Notes under the pieces: generated by a model
What the model saw: the letters and a program-made list of their open reading frames with translations, nothing else
Told to the model about the DNA's origin: nothing
Databases searched by the model: none
Made by a program: the position numbers and the translations under genes
From: Crassaminicella profunda
Lineage (GTDB): Bacteria > Bacillota > Clostridia > Peptostreptococcales > Thermotaleaceae
Direction of reading: 5' to 3'
Assembly (NCBI RefSeq): GCF_019884785.1
Contig: NZ_CP082326.1
Location: 372,001 to 436,000 of the forward strand
Length of the DNA stretch: 64,000 nt
Shown here: positions 42,228 to 52,900 of the stretch, one piece after another
How the letters are laid out: each line of letters begins with the position of its first letter
Numbering within the stretch: position 1 is the stretch's first letter

Positions 42228-45053
42228 ATGCAGAAATGGAAAAAAATATTATTTTCTTTTGGTTTGGCGTGTTCCATTACCTTTGTGAATATACCAAACT
42301 TTGTTTATGCAGATTGGAATCATTCTGTTTATGAAGAAAAAAATGAAAATTACATAGGAAAAGGAATTAAGCATGAACAAATACGTAAGTTTACAGATAA
42401 TGGGTGGGTCAATATCAATGTAATTCGAGTAAATTTAGATGACAAAGATACAAATTTAGATTTGTTATTTCACCAAAATGGATTAAATAAAAAGGCGAGA
42501 TTATCAGAACTTGTAGGTCAAAGAGAAAATATGATAGGAGCTATTAATGGAGATTTTTTCAGTATGAAAACAGCTGCAACCATTGGACCAATGGTGAAAG
42601 ATGGAGAACTCCTTACCACTACATCCTATACGGAGCATATGGTTCCTACTTTTAATTTAACAAAGGAAAATAACCCTTTTATTCAAAATTGGGCAAATTC
42701 TAAAATTACACTCACAAATGAAAATACTGGGTTTGAATTATCAGTTCTTGCAGTAAATAAAGAATCTGATTATGAAAATACATGCATTCTTTATACGTCA
42801 AAATGGGGAGAAAAAACACCAGCCCTTAGTTCAAAACTTACAAGTGGTATAGAATTGATCATAGAAGATCATAAGATTAAGAACATGGTACAAGCTGGGA
42901 CGGGCAGTTATATACCTAATAATGGATATGTCTTATTTGCAGCAGGACAAAAGGCTGTAGAGATTGGACAAAACTTTGTTGTTGGAGATTCTATAGATTT
43001 TTCTGCTGAGACCAATCCTGATTTTTCCGATTTAGCATTAACCGTTGCTGGTGGGTCCATAATTGTGAAAGATGGGGACGTCATGTCTGATTATTATATG
43101 AATATAAAAGGAAAGCATCCAAGAACAGCTCTAGGAATATCAAGAGATGAAAGAGAGGTTTTCTTTGTTACCATAGATGGTAGAACCAAGTCTTTTACAG
43201 GAGTAAGACAAGATGAATTAGCACAAATTATGATTTCACTAGGGGCGTATAATGCCATTAACTTTGATGGTGGTGGTTCTACAGATATGGTACTAAGACC
43301 TTTAGGAGAAGAAAATAAAAAAGTAATTAATCATCCCTCAGGAGGTAGTGAAAGAAGGATTATGAATGGGATTGGAGCTATAAGTAATGCCCCTAAGGTT
43401 GATGAAATTGGAGGAATTATTCTAGAAGCTAAAGATGAAAATATGCTTATGAATACTTCAAAACAATTTACCCTAAAGGCATATGATAAAAATTACAATC
43501 CAATAGTGATAGATTCAAGCCAAGTAAAATGGATGGTTAGTGGTGTAAAGGGTGAATTTAATAATAATAGCTTCAAAGGAACAACATCAGGGGTTGGAGT
43601 TATTGCCGTAGAATATGAAGGTAAATATGCAAGCTTACCTATTCGTGTCATCGATAATCCCGTAAGTTTAAAGGTATTTCCATCAAAAATATATATAGAT
43701 AAAAATAAGAAAAAATTACTTAAAGTAAAAGTAATGGATAAGGATGGGTATGGTGCAACGGTGAATATGAATGAGTTGTATGTGGATATTCCATCTAATT
43801 TAGGAATGATAGACAGTGAAGGCTATTTTCAAAGCTCTAATGAATCGGGTTCAGGACTCATGAAAGTATCTTTTGGGGGTCTTAGTAGCTTTGTTCCAGT
43901 AGTGGTAGGATCAGAGGAAGAAATTGTAGATGATTTTGAAGACAATAATGGTTCTTTCTTATCTTATCCTGCAGAGGTAACTGGAGAATATGATTTAGCA
44001 GAGCATAGTAAGATGGGTAAGCTTTCAGGAAAGTTATCCTATGATTTTACGAGCACAGACGCAACTCGGGCTGCTTATTTAGTGTTTGATGATGGGGGAA
44101 TTAATTTTAATAAGGTACCTGAAAAAATTGGTATGTGGGTGTATGGCAATGAAAGTGGACATATGTTAAAGGCGAAAGTAGTAAATGGGGATGGAAATAG
44201 TACAAATATCACATTAGCACCGAGTATTGATTGGGAAGGATGGAAGTTTGTTGAAACTGCTATGCCGAAAACTATAAATAGTCCTTTTAAACTTGAAAGA
44301 ATATATGTTGTTGAGACCAATACCCTTTCCAAAGATATTGGCGAAATTTATATGGATGATTTAACTGCATTTTATCCAAATAAATTTACAGGGAGTATTC
44401 CAAAAGCAGAGGAGTTTGTAGATAGTAGAAATAAAAAGTCTGACCTAAGGGGAAATTCTTCCTTTAGATTGTTTGTAAGTGAATCTATCTCAATAAATCC
44501 ATTAGGCGAGAATGGGGTAGCAGAAAAAATTGCTAAATTTTCTAATGAGATGGCGGAAATGAATTTATTTACAAAATCCATAGATCCTATAATAAAGGAC
44601 AAGTTTAATCATTCGAGTATCATAGCAGGTGCGGGATATGGCTCTAGCACGCACAAAAATACTTTATTTATCAATTTAGATAATCGTAAGGGTGGTTTAC
44701 GAGAAACCAATTTTGAACAATGGGGTTGGTTCTTAAAACAAATGGAAAATGTAGAGAGTAAAAATGTATTTGTTACATTACCTAAGCCTTTGAATTTTAA
44801 AGATCCATTAGAAGAAAAACTATTTAAGGATACTCTTGAAAAATTAAAGACAGAAAAAAATGTAGATATTTGGGTGGTAACAGGAGAAAATGAACTATTC
44901 TCAGTATATCCAGAAGATGGCGTACACTATATGAATTTAAATAGGTATACTGTGGGTACGGATTTAGACCAATTTACGACTCCTAAAATGATACTATTTA
45001 CTGTAAATGATGATGAAGTAACTTATGAAATTCTTTCTTTAGATGAAAAATAA
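42228..45053 (+). CDS. Secreted phosphodiester glycosidase-family protein
   Basis: A 941-residue exported protein (signal peptide to about residue 28, IPNFVYA). Residues about 60-390 form the NAGPA/DUF2233 phosphodiester-glycosidase domain: INGDFFSMKTAATIGPMVKDGELL, AGGSIIVKDG, HPRTALGISRD and the catalytic YNAINFDGGGSTDMVL. Two Ig-like/Big-type domains follow (about 395-560), then a carbohydrate-binding-like jelly roll (about 565-725). The last ~200 residues sit where homologues have a metallophosphatase domain, but its metal-binding motifs are not visible. It probably trims sugar-phosphodiester bonds on wall or teichoic polymers. Confidence 0.85.
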   Translation: MQKWKKILFSFGLACSITFVNIPNFVYADWNHSVYEEKNENYIGKGIKHEQIRKFTDNGWVNINVIRVNLDDKDTNLDLLFHQNGLNKKARLSELVGQRENMIGAINGDFFSMKTAATIGPMVKDGELLTTTSYTEHMVPTFNLTKENNPFIQNWANSKITLTNENTGFELSVLAVNKESDYENTCILYTSKWGEKTPALSSKLTSGIELIIEDHKIKNMVQAGTGSYIPNNGYVLFAAGQKAVEIGQNFVVGDSIDFSAETNPDFSDLALTVAGGSIIVKDGDVMSDYYMNIKGKHPRTALGISRDEREVFFVTIDGRTKSFTGVRQDELAQIMISLGAYNAINFDGGGSTDMVLRPLGEENKKVINHPSGGSERRIMNGIGAISNAPKVDEIGGIILEAKDENMLMNTSKQFTLKAYDKNYNPIVIDSSQVKWMVSGVKGEFNNNSFKGTTSGVGVIAVEYEGKYASLPIRVIDNPVSLKVFPSKIYIDKNKKKLLKVKVMDKDGYGATVNMNELYVDIPSNLGMIDSEGYFQSSNESGSGLMKVSFGGLSSFVPVVVGSEEEIVDDFEDNNGSFLSYPAEVTGEYDLAEHSKMGKLSGKLSYDFTSTDATRAAYLVFDDGGINFNKVPEKIGMWVYGNESGHMLKAKVVNGDGNSTNITLAPSIDWEGWKFVETAMPKTINSPFKLERIYVVETNTLSKDIGEIYMDDLTAFYPNKFTGSIPKAEEFVDSRNKKSDLRGNSSFRLFVSESISINPLGENGVAEKIAKFSNEMAEMNLFTKSIDPIIKDKFNHSSIIAGAGYGSSTHKNTLFINLDNRKGGLRETNFEQWGWFLKQMENVESKNVFVTLPKPLNFKDPLEEKLFKDTLEKLKTEKNVDIWVVTGENELFSVYPEDGVHYMNLNRYTVGTDLDQFTTPKMILFTVNDDEVTYEILSLDEK

Positions 45054-45066
45054 ATAAAAAAGGGAA

Positions 45067-45101
45067 AATCACGCTTTAAGTATTTAAAAGCGTGGTTTTT
45101 T
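45067..45101 (+). terminator. Terminator after the glycosidase gene
   Basis: 11-bp stem AATCACGCTTT / AAAGCGTGGTT with one G-T pair, then TTTTTT. Confidence 0.88.
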
Positions 45102-45153
45102 ATATTTAAAGGAGCTCTGTGCAATATATAAAAGCATATGGTATTATATTCTA

Positions 45154-45168
45154 AGAATACAGTATTCT
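45154..45168 (+). promoter_or_regulatory. Palindromic site before the response-regulator gene
   Basis: AGAATAC-A-GTATTCT, perfect 7-bp arms, 25 bases before the start codon. It may be a binding site of the regulator itself or of another factor. Confidence 0.5.
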
Positions 45169-45192
45169 ATAGATTGAAAGGGGTTCATAAGT

Positions 45193-46305
45193 ATGCTTAA
45201 AGTAATTGCTATAGATGATGAATATATAGCACTTGAGCGATTGAAACGCGTTTTGAAAAAAATAGACTATATAAAGTTGATTGATACATTTAATGAACCA
45301 GAAAAGGCATTAGAATTTTTTGTAACCACTAAAGAAAGAATAGATATTGTTTTTTTAGACATAGAAATGCCTAGAATGAATGGATTAGAATTAGCAGAAA
45401 AAATTATTGGGGAGCATATAGGAACAGATATTATTTTTTTAACGGCATATGATCAATATGCATTAGAAGCTTTTAAGGTTCATGCAGTAAGCTATTTATT
45501 AAAACCTATTGATCTAGAAGAAATGAATAAACAATTGAATCACCTATATAGAAAAAAACAAATAGCAAAAGAAGATATACAAAATAAAAAGATATTTATT
45601 CAAGGCTTTGGCGGATTTTCGTGCAAATCAGAGGATGGAAAAACCATTAAGTGGAGGACGAAAAAAGCGGAGGAATTGGTTGCTTTATTAACGCATTATC
45701 AAGGTAAAAAAATTTCTAGAGAGATGATTTTAGATAGACTATGGCCTGAAAAAGATAGAAAAAGCGCATCGAGTAATTTGTATACAACATGCTATTATAT
45801 TAGGAAAAAATTAGAAAAAATTGGTGTGGAACATTTTTTAGTTCGAGATAAAGAGAACTATTATATAGATATTAAAGATAATCAAGTTGATTTTATTGAT
45901 TTTAGTAAAAAAATCATTTTACCTCATAAACAAACGATGGAATCATTGATTCAACTTGCAAATACATATAAAGGTCAGTATTTAAAGGATATGGCATATG
46001 AATGGGGAGAATCCAGAGCTATATGGTTTGAAAATGAATACACAAATTTGCAATTTGAAATAGCTAGAAGATATATAGAGGATGGAGATTTTGTTAAAGC
46101 AAGTAAAGTAATGAAAACCTTGATTGAGTATCATCCTTTATGTGAGAAAGCTTATAAGAAATTAATTGAAATACTAATAGGATTAAATGATCAAGAGCAA
46201 ATAAAAAAATATTATCAAGATTATGTAAATCTTTTAGAAAAAGAATTTGAAACAGTAGTATCAGAAGAGATGAAAGAAATTGTACATAATGCTTTAAGCA
46301 GTTAA
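45193..46305 (+). CDS. Response regulator with SARP-like output (REC, OmpR-type HTH, BTAD)
   Basis: A 370-residue regulator. Receiver domain residues 1-120 (AIDDE acidic pocket, phospho-acceptor Asp56 in VFLDIEMPRMNG, LTAYDQYALEAF, KPIDLEEM). Then a winged helix of the SARP type (about 135-235; AEELVALLTHYQGKKISREMILDRLWP). Then a BTAD tetratricopeptide-like domain (about 240-365). Receivers fused to SARP/BTAD are less common than LytTR outputs with LytS-like kinases. The cognate kinase gene follows 39 bases later. Confidence 0.9.
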   Translation: MLKVIAIDDEYIALERLKRVLKKIDYIKLIDTFNEPEKALEFFVTTKERIDIVFLDIEMPRMNGLELAEKIIGEHIGTDIIFLTAYDQYALEAFKVHAVSYLLKPIDLEEMNKQLNHLYRKKQIAKEDIQNKKIFIQGFGGFSCKSEDGKTIKWRTKKAEELVALLTHYQGKKISREMILDRLWPEKDRKSASSNLYTTCYYIRKKLEKIGVEHFLVRDKENYYIDIKDNQVDFIDFSKKIILPHKQTMESLIQLANTYKGQYLKDMAYEWGESRAIWFENEYTNLQFEIARRYIEDGDFVKASKVMKTLIEYHPLCEKAYKKLIEILIGLNDQEQIKKYYQDYVNLLEKEFETVVSEEMKEIVHNALSS

Positions 46306-46344
46306 GTTCAAAATAGGGTTTGACAATAAAGGAGGACTTTTTAT

Positions 46345-49300
46345 ATGCAAAGGAGTAAGAAATATATTTTTTTTATAGTATTGTTTCTTGTGTGTTTTTC
46401 TTTTACAGTAAAGGGCGAGGAAATAAATGTATATTTTGAACATATTAGCAGAGAGCAAGGACTTCCACAGGTATCAATAAATGTAATTGCTCAGGATGAA
46501 ATGGGATTTTTATGGTTTGGAACCCAAGGGGGATTAACACGATTTGACGGATATGAGTTTTATACCTTTAAAACGGAGGTAGATCATCCAAATTCATTGG
46601 CAGATAACTCTGTATGGGCCATATTATTTGATGATGAAGGTACTATGTGGGTTGGAACAAATGGAGGTTTGAGTAAATTTGATAGAAAAACAGAAAAGTT
46701 TACGAATTATAGATTTGATCCTAAGGATCAGACTACATTAAGTGATAATAATGTAAGAAGCCTTCGTTTGGATTCGCAGGGAACTTTATGGGTAGGAACT
46801 AGAAATGGGGGACTTAATAGCTGTAATCCAAGAAATAAAAAACTTGTATTTCAAAGATATAAGCATGAGAAAAATAATGAAAATAGTATTAGTAGTAATT
46901 ACATTCAAGATTTATATGAAGATGATCAGGGACGTCTCTTTATTGCCACTAATGGAGGAGGACTTGATCTTTTAGATTTAAAAAATAAAGAAAAGGGTTT
47001 TAATCACTTTCAATTTGATTCCCAAAATTCTAAAAGTATTTCTAGTAACAATGTTCTTTCCATCTTTAAATCAAGAAAAAAAGGTTTATTTATAGGTACT
47101 GATAAAGGATTAAATCGTTTAGATAATGAAGGTACTGGTTTTGAACATTTTAAATATGAATTAAGGAATGAAACGGTTTTGTTTGATAAATCTGTATCGT
47201 GCATAGCAGAAGATACAAAAGGAAACCTTTGGATTGGTTCTAATGGTGGGGGACTTACTAAAATGGATGCAAAGGATCATTTTCAAAATTTCACATCTAA
47301 AACAGATGGAAATAGCATAAGTGGAAGTGATGTAAGATCCCTTTATGTAGATAGACAAGGGCTATTATGGATTGGAACTTATGGCAGTGGTTTAAACAAG
47401 ATGGATTATGGAAATAGAGGTTTTTCTATTCTTAAGCATAAAAAGGATAATTCTAAAAGTTTAAGTAGTGATATTATACTGTCCATACTTGAAGATGGAG
47501 ATGGAGTACTTTGGGCTGGAACATGGAACGGAGGAGTAAACAGACTAAAGGATAGAAAAAATGTTGATTTAAAGCTTATCAATGACCCAGAAAGTGAGAT
47601 AAGTATAGGTGGAAATACGGTGTGGTCTATGGAAGAAGACAGAAGGGGAGACATTTGGATTGGCACCTGGAAAAATGGACTCAGTCGTATAAAAAATAAA
47701 GAACGTAGTAAAGATGATCCTGAAATTTTAAGATATAATCATGACGTAAATGATCCTAAAAGTCTTGGAAGTGATTCGATTATGTCTATTTGTGAGGATA
47801 GCCGAGGAATTTTGTGGATAGGTACATGGGGAGGAGGTCTTAATAGACTTGACCCAGATGATCTTAAAAAAGGAAATATAAACTTTAAAAAATATCTACA
47901 TGACCCTAAGAATGATAAAAGCCTTGGAGATAACTTCATAAAAACTATTATGGAAGATGATTCGGGGAATGTATGGATTGGAACATGGGGGGGAGGTATA
48001 AGTATGCTTTCTTCAGAAAATATAATAAGTGGCAAAAATAAATTTAAACGCTATCAAAGGTCATGGGCTGATTCAAATACATTAAGTCACAATGATGTAA
48101 CAGCAATCTATCAAGATGAAGAAGGTATTTTTTGGATATGTACATATGGCGGTGGATTAAATCGTTTTGATTACAAGACAGGTCAATTTAAATGCTATAC
48201 ACAAAAGGATGGTCTTTCAAATCCAGAGTTGTATGGAGTTGTTCAAGATGATAACGGTTTTTTATGGATTAGTACAAATAGGGGAATCAATAAATTTAAT
48301 CCTAAAAATGAAAGCTTTGAAGCCTATGATGCTAGAGATGGTTTGCAGGGAGACGAATTTAACCAAGGAGCTTTTTTAAAAGGGGATAATGGAGAATTAT
48401 ACTTTGGTGGAATTGGAGGACTTAGTATCATAAGCCCTAAGGAAATTGTAAAGAGTAAGTTTGTCCCTCCTGTTTATTTTACTGAACTTAGGGTGATGCA
48501 TAAGGTAATAAAGCCTACTCAATCTGAAATTCTTACAAAACCAATTTATGATACGGATGAGATTACTTTGAGTTATAAAGATGCGACCTTTGGTGTGAGA
48601 TTTGCAGCTCTTAATTACAGACAATCGGATAAAAATAATTATGCTTACATGCTTGAAGGATTCGACAAAAATTGGATATATACAGACTATCCCATACAAA
48701 GTGTCCAATATACTAATCTTGATCCAGGTACATATGTATTTCTCGTGAAAGCATCCAATGATGATGGTATATGGAATACACAAGGTTCAAGTTTAAAAAT
48801 TACGATACTTCCTCCTTGGTGGAAGCTATGGTGGGTTAGGGGAATGGGTATACTTTTATTTGGAGGAATTTTGTTTGGGGTACATTTTACAAGGATTCGC
48901 CTTTTGAAAAAACAACAGAAATACCTTGAAAGAGAAGTGGCATCAAGAACGGAGCAAATTACTATTCAGAAAAAGGAGATTATAAAGAAAAATGAAGAGC
49001 TTTCTGAGAAGAATATATTGTTAAAAAAACAAGCTGAGGAACTACATATACTTGCAGAACAATTGTTAGATCAAAACCAATTATTAGAAGTAGCGCAAAA
49101 AGCTAGTGAACTAGCTTTTTTACAAGCACAAATAAAGCCTCATTTTTTGTACAATGCACTCAATACCATTTCCTTTTTATGTACGGAAGAGCCTGAAAAA
49201 GCAAGTCAGTTAATAGACTATTTAAGTATATTTTTACGTAATAGTTTTAACATAGAGGAAGGAAATTCCTTCATATCTATATCTAAAGAAGTAAAGCTTG

Positions 49301-49707
49301 TAAAAGCTTATTTAGAAATAGAAAAGGCACGTTTTAAGGACAAAATAAATATAATTTATAAAATAGATGAAAATATAGATGGTTATATCCCTCATTTAAT
49401 TCTTCAGCCAATTGTTGAAAATGCTATCAAACATGGTATTTTACAAAAATATGGAGGGGGAAATGTATGGATCAAAATAGAAGATCAGCAAGATTGTGTT
49501 TATTTTGAAGTAAAAGATGATGGGGTAGGTATGTCAGAAGAAAAATATCAAAACCTTTTAAAGGGTACAGTATATAAAGAAGGGGTAGGAGTTAAAAATA
49601 TCAATAGAAGGTTGATTGAATTTTATGGAAAAGGGTTAGCCATTGAAAGTGCTGAAAATGTAGGGACAATAGTAAAATTTAGTATTTTAAAAAGGAAGAA
49701 AAGATAA
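46345..49707 (+). CDS. Beta-propeller sensor histidine kinase (LytS-type)
   Basis: A 1120-residue membrane kinase. After a signal segment come two seven-bladed propellers' worth of short repeats ending in LWIGTxxGGLNRLD (about residues 25-690). A Y_Y_Y domain follows (about 735-815), then one transmembrane helix (about 830-848), a coiled coil (850-925) and a His_kinase domain with the phospho-acceptor His933 in IKPHFLYNALNTISFL, and finally HATPase (IVENAIKHGI, DDGVGM). Such sensors, best known from Bacteroides polysaccharide systems, detect oligosaccharides outside the cell. Its neighbours suggest a surface glycan signal (inference). Confidence 0.92.
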   Translation: MQRSKKYIFFIVLFLVCFSFTVKGEEINVYFEHISREQGLPQVSINVIAQDEMGFLWFGTQGGLTRFDGYEFYTFKTEVDHPNSLADNSVWAILFDDEGTMWVGTNGGLSKFDRKTEKFTNYRFDPKDQTTLSDNNVRSLRLDSQGTLWVGTRNGGLNSCNPRNKKLVFQRYKHEKNNENSISSNYIQDLYEDDQGRLFIATNGGGLDLLDLKNKEKGFNHFQFDSQNSKSISSNNVLSIFKSRKKGLFIGTDKGLNRLDNEGTGFEHFKYELRNETVLFDKSVSCIAEDTKGNLWIGSNGGGLTKMDAKDHFQNFTSKTDGNSISGSDVRSLYVDRQGLLWIGTYGSGLNKMDYGNRGFSILKHKKDNSKSLSSDIILSILEDGDGVLWAGTWNGGVNRLKDRKNVDLKLINDPESEISIGGNTVWSMEEDRRGDIWIGTWKNGLSRIKNKERSKDDPEILRYNHDVNDPKSLGSDSIMSICEDSRGILWIGTWGGGLNRLDPDDLKKGNINFKKYLHDPKNDKSLGDNFIKTIMEDDSGNVWIGTWGGGISMLSSENIISGKNKFKRYQRSWADSNTLSHNDVTAIYQDEEGIFWICTYGGGLNRFDYKTGQFKCYTQKDGLSNPELYGVVQDDNGFLWISTNRGINKFNPKNESFEAYDARDGLQGDEFNQGAFLKGDNGELYFGGIGGLSIISPKEIVKSKFVPPVYFTELRVMHKVIKPTQSEILTKPIYDTDEITLSYKDATFGVRFAALNYRQSDKNNYAYMLEGFDKNWIYTDYPIQSVQYTNLDPGTYVFLVKASNDDGIWNTQGSSLKITILPPWWKLWWVRGMGILLFGGILFGVHFTRIRLLKKQQKYLEREVASRTEQITIQKKEIIKKNEELSEKNILLKKQAEELHILAEQLLDQNQLLEVAQKASELAFLQAQIKPHFLYNALNTISFLCTEEPEKASQLIDYLSIFLRNSFNIEEGNSFISISKEVKLVKAYLEIEKARFKDKINIIYKIDENIDGYIPHLILQPIVENAIKHGILQKYGGGNVWIKIEDQQDCVYFEVKDDGVGMSEEKYQNLLKGTVYKEGVGVKNINRRLIEFYGKGLAIESAENVGTIVKFSILKRKKR

Positions 49708-49749
49708 GTCATAGCTATCCCTTGCAAAAAATAAAAAATAGAGAAAAAT

Positions 49750-49781
49750 AAAAAATAAGGTAGAAAAGCACCTTATTTTTT
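49750..49781 (+). terminator. Terminator after the two-component system
   Basis: 12-bp stem AAAAAATAAGGT / ACCTTATTTTTT with an 8-base loop; the 3' arm ends in the U-run. Confidence 0.85.
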
Positions 49782-49991
49782 GTTTATATTTGGTTTAGAT
49801 AAATATGCTATAATATTACAATATATGCTAAAATATGTTGTATTCAAAAAAGTATTTTTTAGTATTAGGAGTAGTATTGGATAGAAAATTTGATAATCTA
49901 GTAGAACAGATATGTATTATAGTCTTTGTGGCAGAAGGAGATTGTTAACTGAAAAAAATTATAAAAAGATGAATTTCTGAAGGGAGAAAAA

Positions 49992-52900
49992 ATGAAAAAA
50001 TTATTAGCTATTATTTTAATTATTACTTTAATCTTACCGACAACATTTATAGGCTATGCAGAAGAAAGTGTGAATTATAATGAATTTAGTGATATACAAG
50101 GACATTGGGCAGAAGAGACCATTAAAAAGCATCACAAAATAGGTATGCTTAGTGGGTATCCAGATGGTACTTTTAAGCCGGACCAAGAAATGAAAAGATC
50201 TGAGTTAATTACTTTAGTGAACAAATATTTTGGACTCAAGGAAGAAGGTAAGCAAAACTTTGGAGATGTATTAGGAGAAGAATGGTATGCAGGAGAAACA
50301 GCAAAAGCAAAATATTATGGATATATAAAAGATTTAGAAGCCAGGCCCGAAGAATTAGCTACTCGAGAAGATGTAGTAAATATGATGAGTCTTATAGTAG
50401 ATGTAGAAGAGCAAAGAAAAACAAATGAAAAGAAAGATTTTAAAGACTTAAAGGAAATGGACGAAGAAACTGAAAAAAGCATAGAAAAATTTTCAGAAAT
50501 GGGATATATTAGTGGTTATAAAGATGGAACGTTCAAACCAAAAGGAATCATCAATAGAGCAGAAATTATGACTATAGTAGAAAATGTATTAGGCTATATT
50601 GTAACAAGTCAAGAAGATTTAGAGAATATGCCAGAGGATGTCAAAAAAATTACAGTGATCAATCCAAATATTACAATCGAAAATAAAGAAATAAATGGAG
50701 ATCTCTATATTTCTCCAGGGGCAAATGGAAAAGTAATTATTAAGAATACAAAAATCCATGGACAAATAGATGTATCAGGAGGAACTACTAAAAAGCCTAT
50801 ACAACTAGAAGCCGTGGAGGTAGAAAAGATAGTTATTACAAAAGTAAAAACAGAGCCAAAAATAGAAATCAAAGGGAAGAGTGAAATTGGAAAAATAAAA
50901 ACAAAAGCAAGCGCAACTATAGCTGTATCAGGAGGTAGTCAAATAAAAGAAATTGATACACAAGGAAAAACAACATTAGATTTAGATAAAGGAACAAAGG
51001 TAGAAAAATTAATTATTGAAAAAGAAACAAAAGTACATACAAAAAAGGGAAGTAAAATCATAAATTTGGAAGCAAAGGAACAAGTAGAAATTACAGGGGA
51101 TGGAAGGATTGACCGAGCAGAGATTAAAAGTAAAAATGTATCTATTGAAAAGAGACCCAGCTACATAAAAGTAAATAATGGAATAGATAATACTAAGATT
51201 GGAAATGACAAAATAGATGCTACAAATGATGATGAAGAAGGAAACTATCAGAGTAATGACCATCATAATCATGGTAATAGTAGCCATAAAGATAGAACAC
51301 CACCAAATTGGGAAACAGGATCGCCTTATGCAGAAATGAAGAGTAAGGAACTTAAGATAAAAATAAAAACAGAATTAGATGAAAAATCGACTGTATACTA
51401 TATTGTACAAGAAGAGAATAAAACCTTCACAGTAGAGGAATTGATTGCTAATGGGAATCATTATGATATAGAAAAGAATACAGTAATAGAAGAAGTATAT
51501 GATCAGGGATTGACAGATGAAAAAAATTATGAAGTACACTTAGTAGCTGTAGATGAACATAATAATAAACAGAAAAATGTAACAGTAATTTCGGTGAAAA
51601 AAATAGATGACAAAGCTCCCCAGTGGGCAACAGGTTTTCCTTATGCACAGATGAAAAGTAGTGAATTAAAAATAAATATATTTAGCAAATTGAATGAAAA
51701 ATCGACTGTGTACTATACTGTATATGAAGCTGTATATGATAAAAATTTTACAGTAGATGATTTGATCAGTATTGGCAATAGCTATGATGTAGAGAAAAAT
51801 ACAGTAGCAAAGGAAGTATATGATGGTGGAGTGACCTTAGGAAAAATCTACAATATATATGTAACAGCAGTAGATGAGAATGAAAATAAACAAGACAGTG
51901 TAAAAGAAATTAAAGTATCAGAAATTGACACTACCCCCCCTGTATTTACAGAAAAAGAAGGAGATGTAGTAGACAAACTGGGAACTATTAAATTTAGTGC
52001 ACAGACTAATGAGCCATCTACTATTCATTATATATTAGTGGAAGACGGGAGTGCTCTACCAACAGTAGCACAAGTAAAAGCAAAGATAGATTATAAGGGT
52101 GTTAGAGTATTAACAAGCGGTGAAGGAGACGGATTTACGAATCAAGCAATGACAGAAATTCCTTATGGGAAAAGCTATGAAATGTATCTTGTAGCAGAAG
52201 ATACTGCTGGAAATATTACTAGTGAAGTAGCAAAAATAAGTATAGAAAATCCTATTTTTACTAAGATCAAGGGAAATTGGATTCCTATTGCAAATAAAAC
52301 AGAATTAAAACAAATAGAAGTAAATGCAGATAGTATCTTTGGAGTGGGAACACCTTGGGAAGGTACATACACAGGGGGTATGGACAAAAAATATATGTTA
52401 GTAGCTAATATGGACTTGGCAGGAGATAACTTTGTACCGATTGGATATGATGAAGCAGAAGATACAAGCGTACCATTTACAGGAAAGTTTATGGGGAATG
52501 GTTATGAAATTACTCATTTAAACATTCAAAGAGATAAAGAATTACAAGGATTATTTAGTAAGCTAGGAAGTGGTGCATGGCTTTCGGATATTATGATCAA
52601 AGAGGTTACGATGAAAACAGGGTCAAAGTCAGGCGTATTAGCAGGAGAAGCAAATGGAGCAGAAATTTTAAAAAGTACAATTAGTAAGGTTACTTTTGAT
52701 TTATTTGAGAACAATCCAGGAGAGAAAAAAATAACAAAGTATATAGGAGGTTTTATAGGGAAAAGTACAAACACTTCTTTTAAAGAAGTAAAACTAAATG
52801 AGTTTAAGATGCTTGTAACAGGTGTGTGGAGATCAGGAGAGGCTTCTCATTTACAAAATATTGGAGGAATTACAGGACTACTTGATGGAGGAGATTTAGA

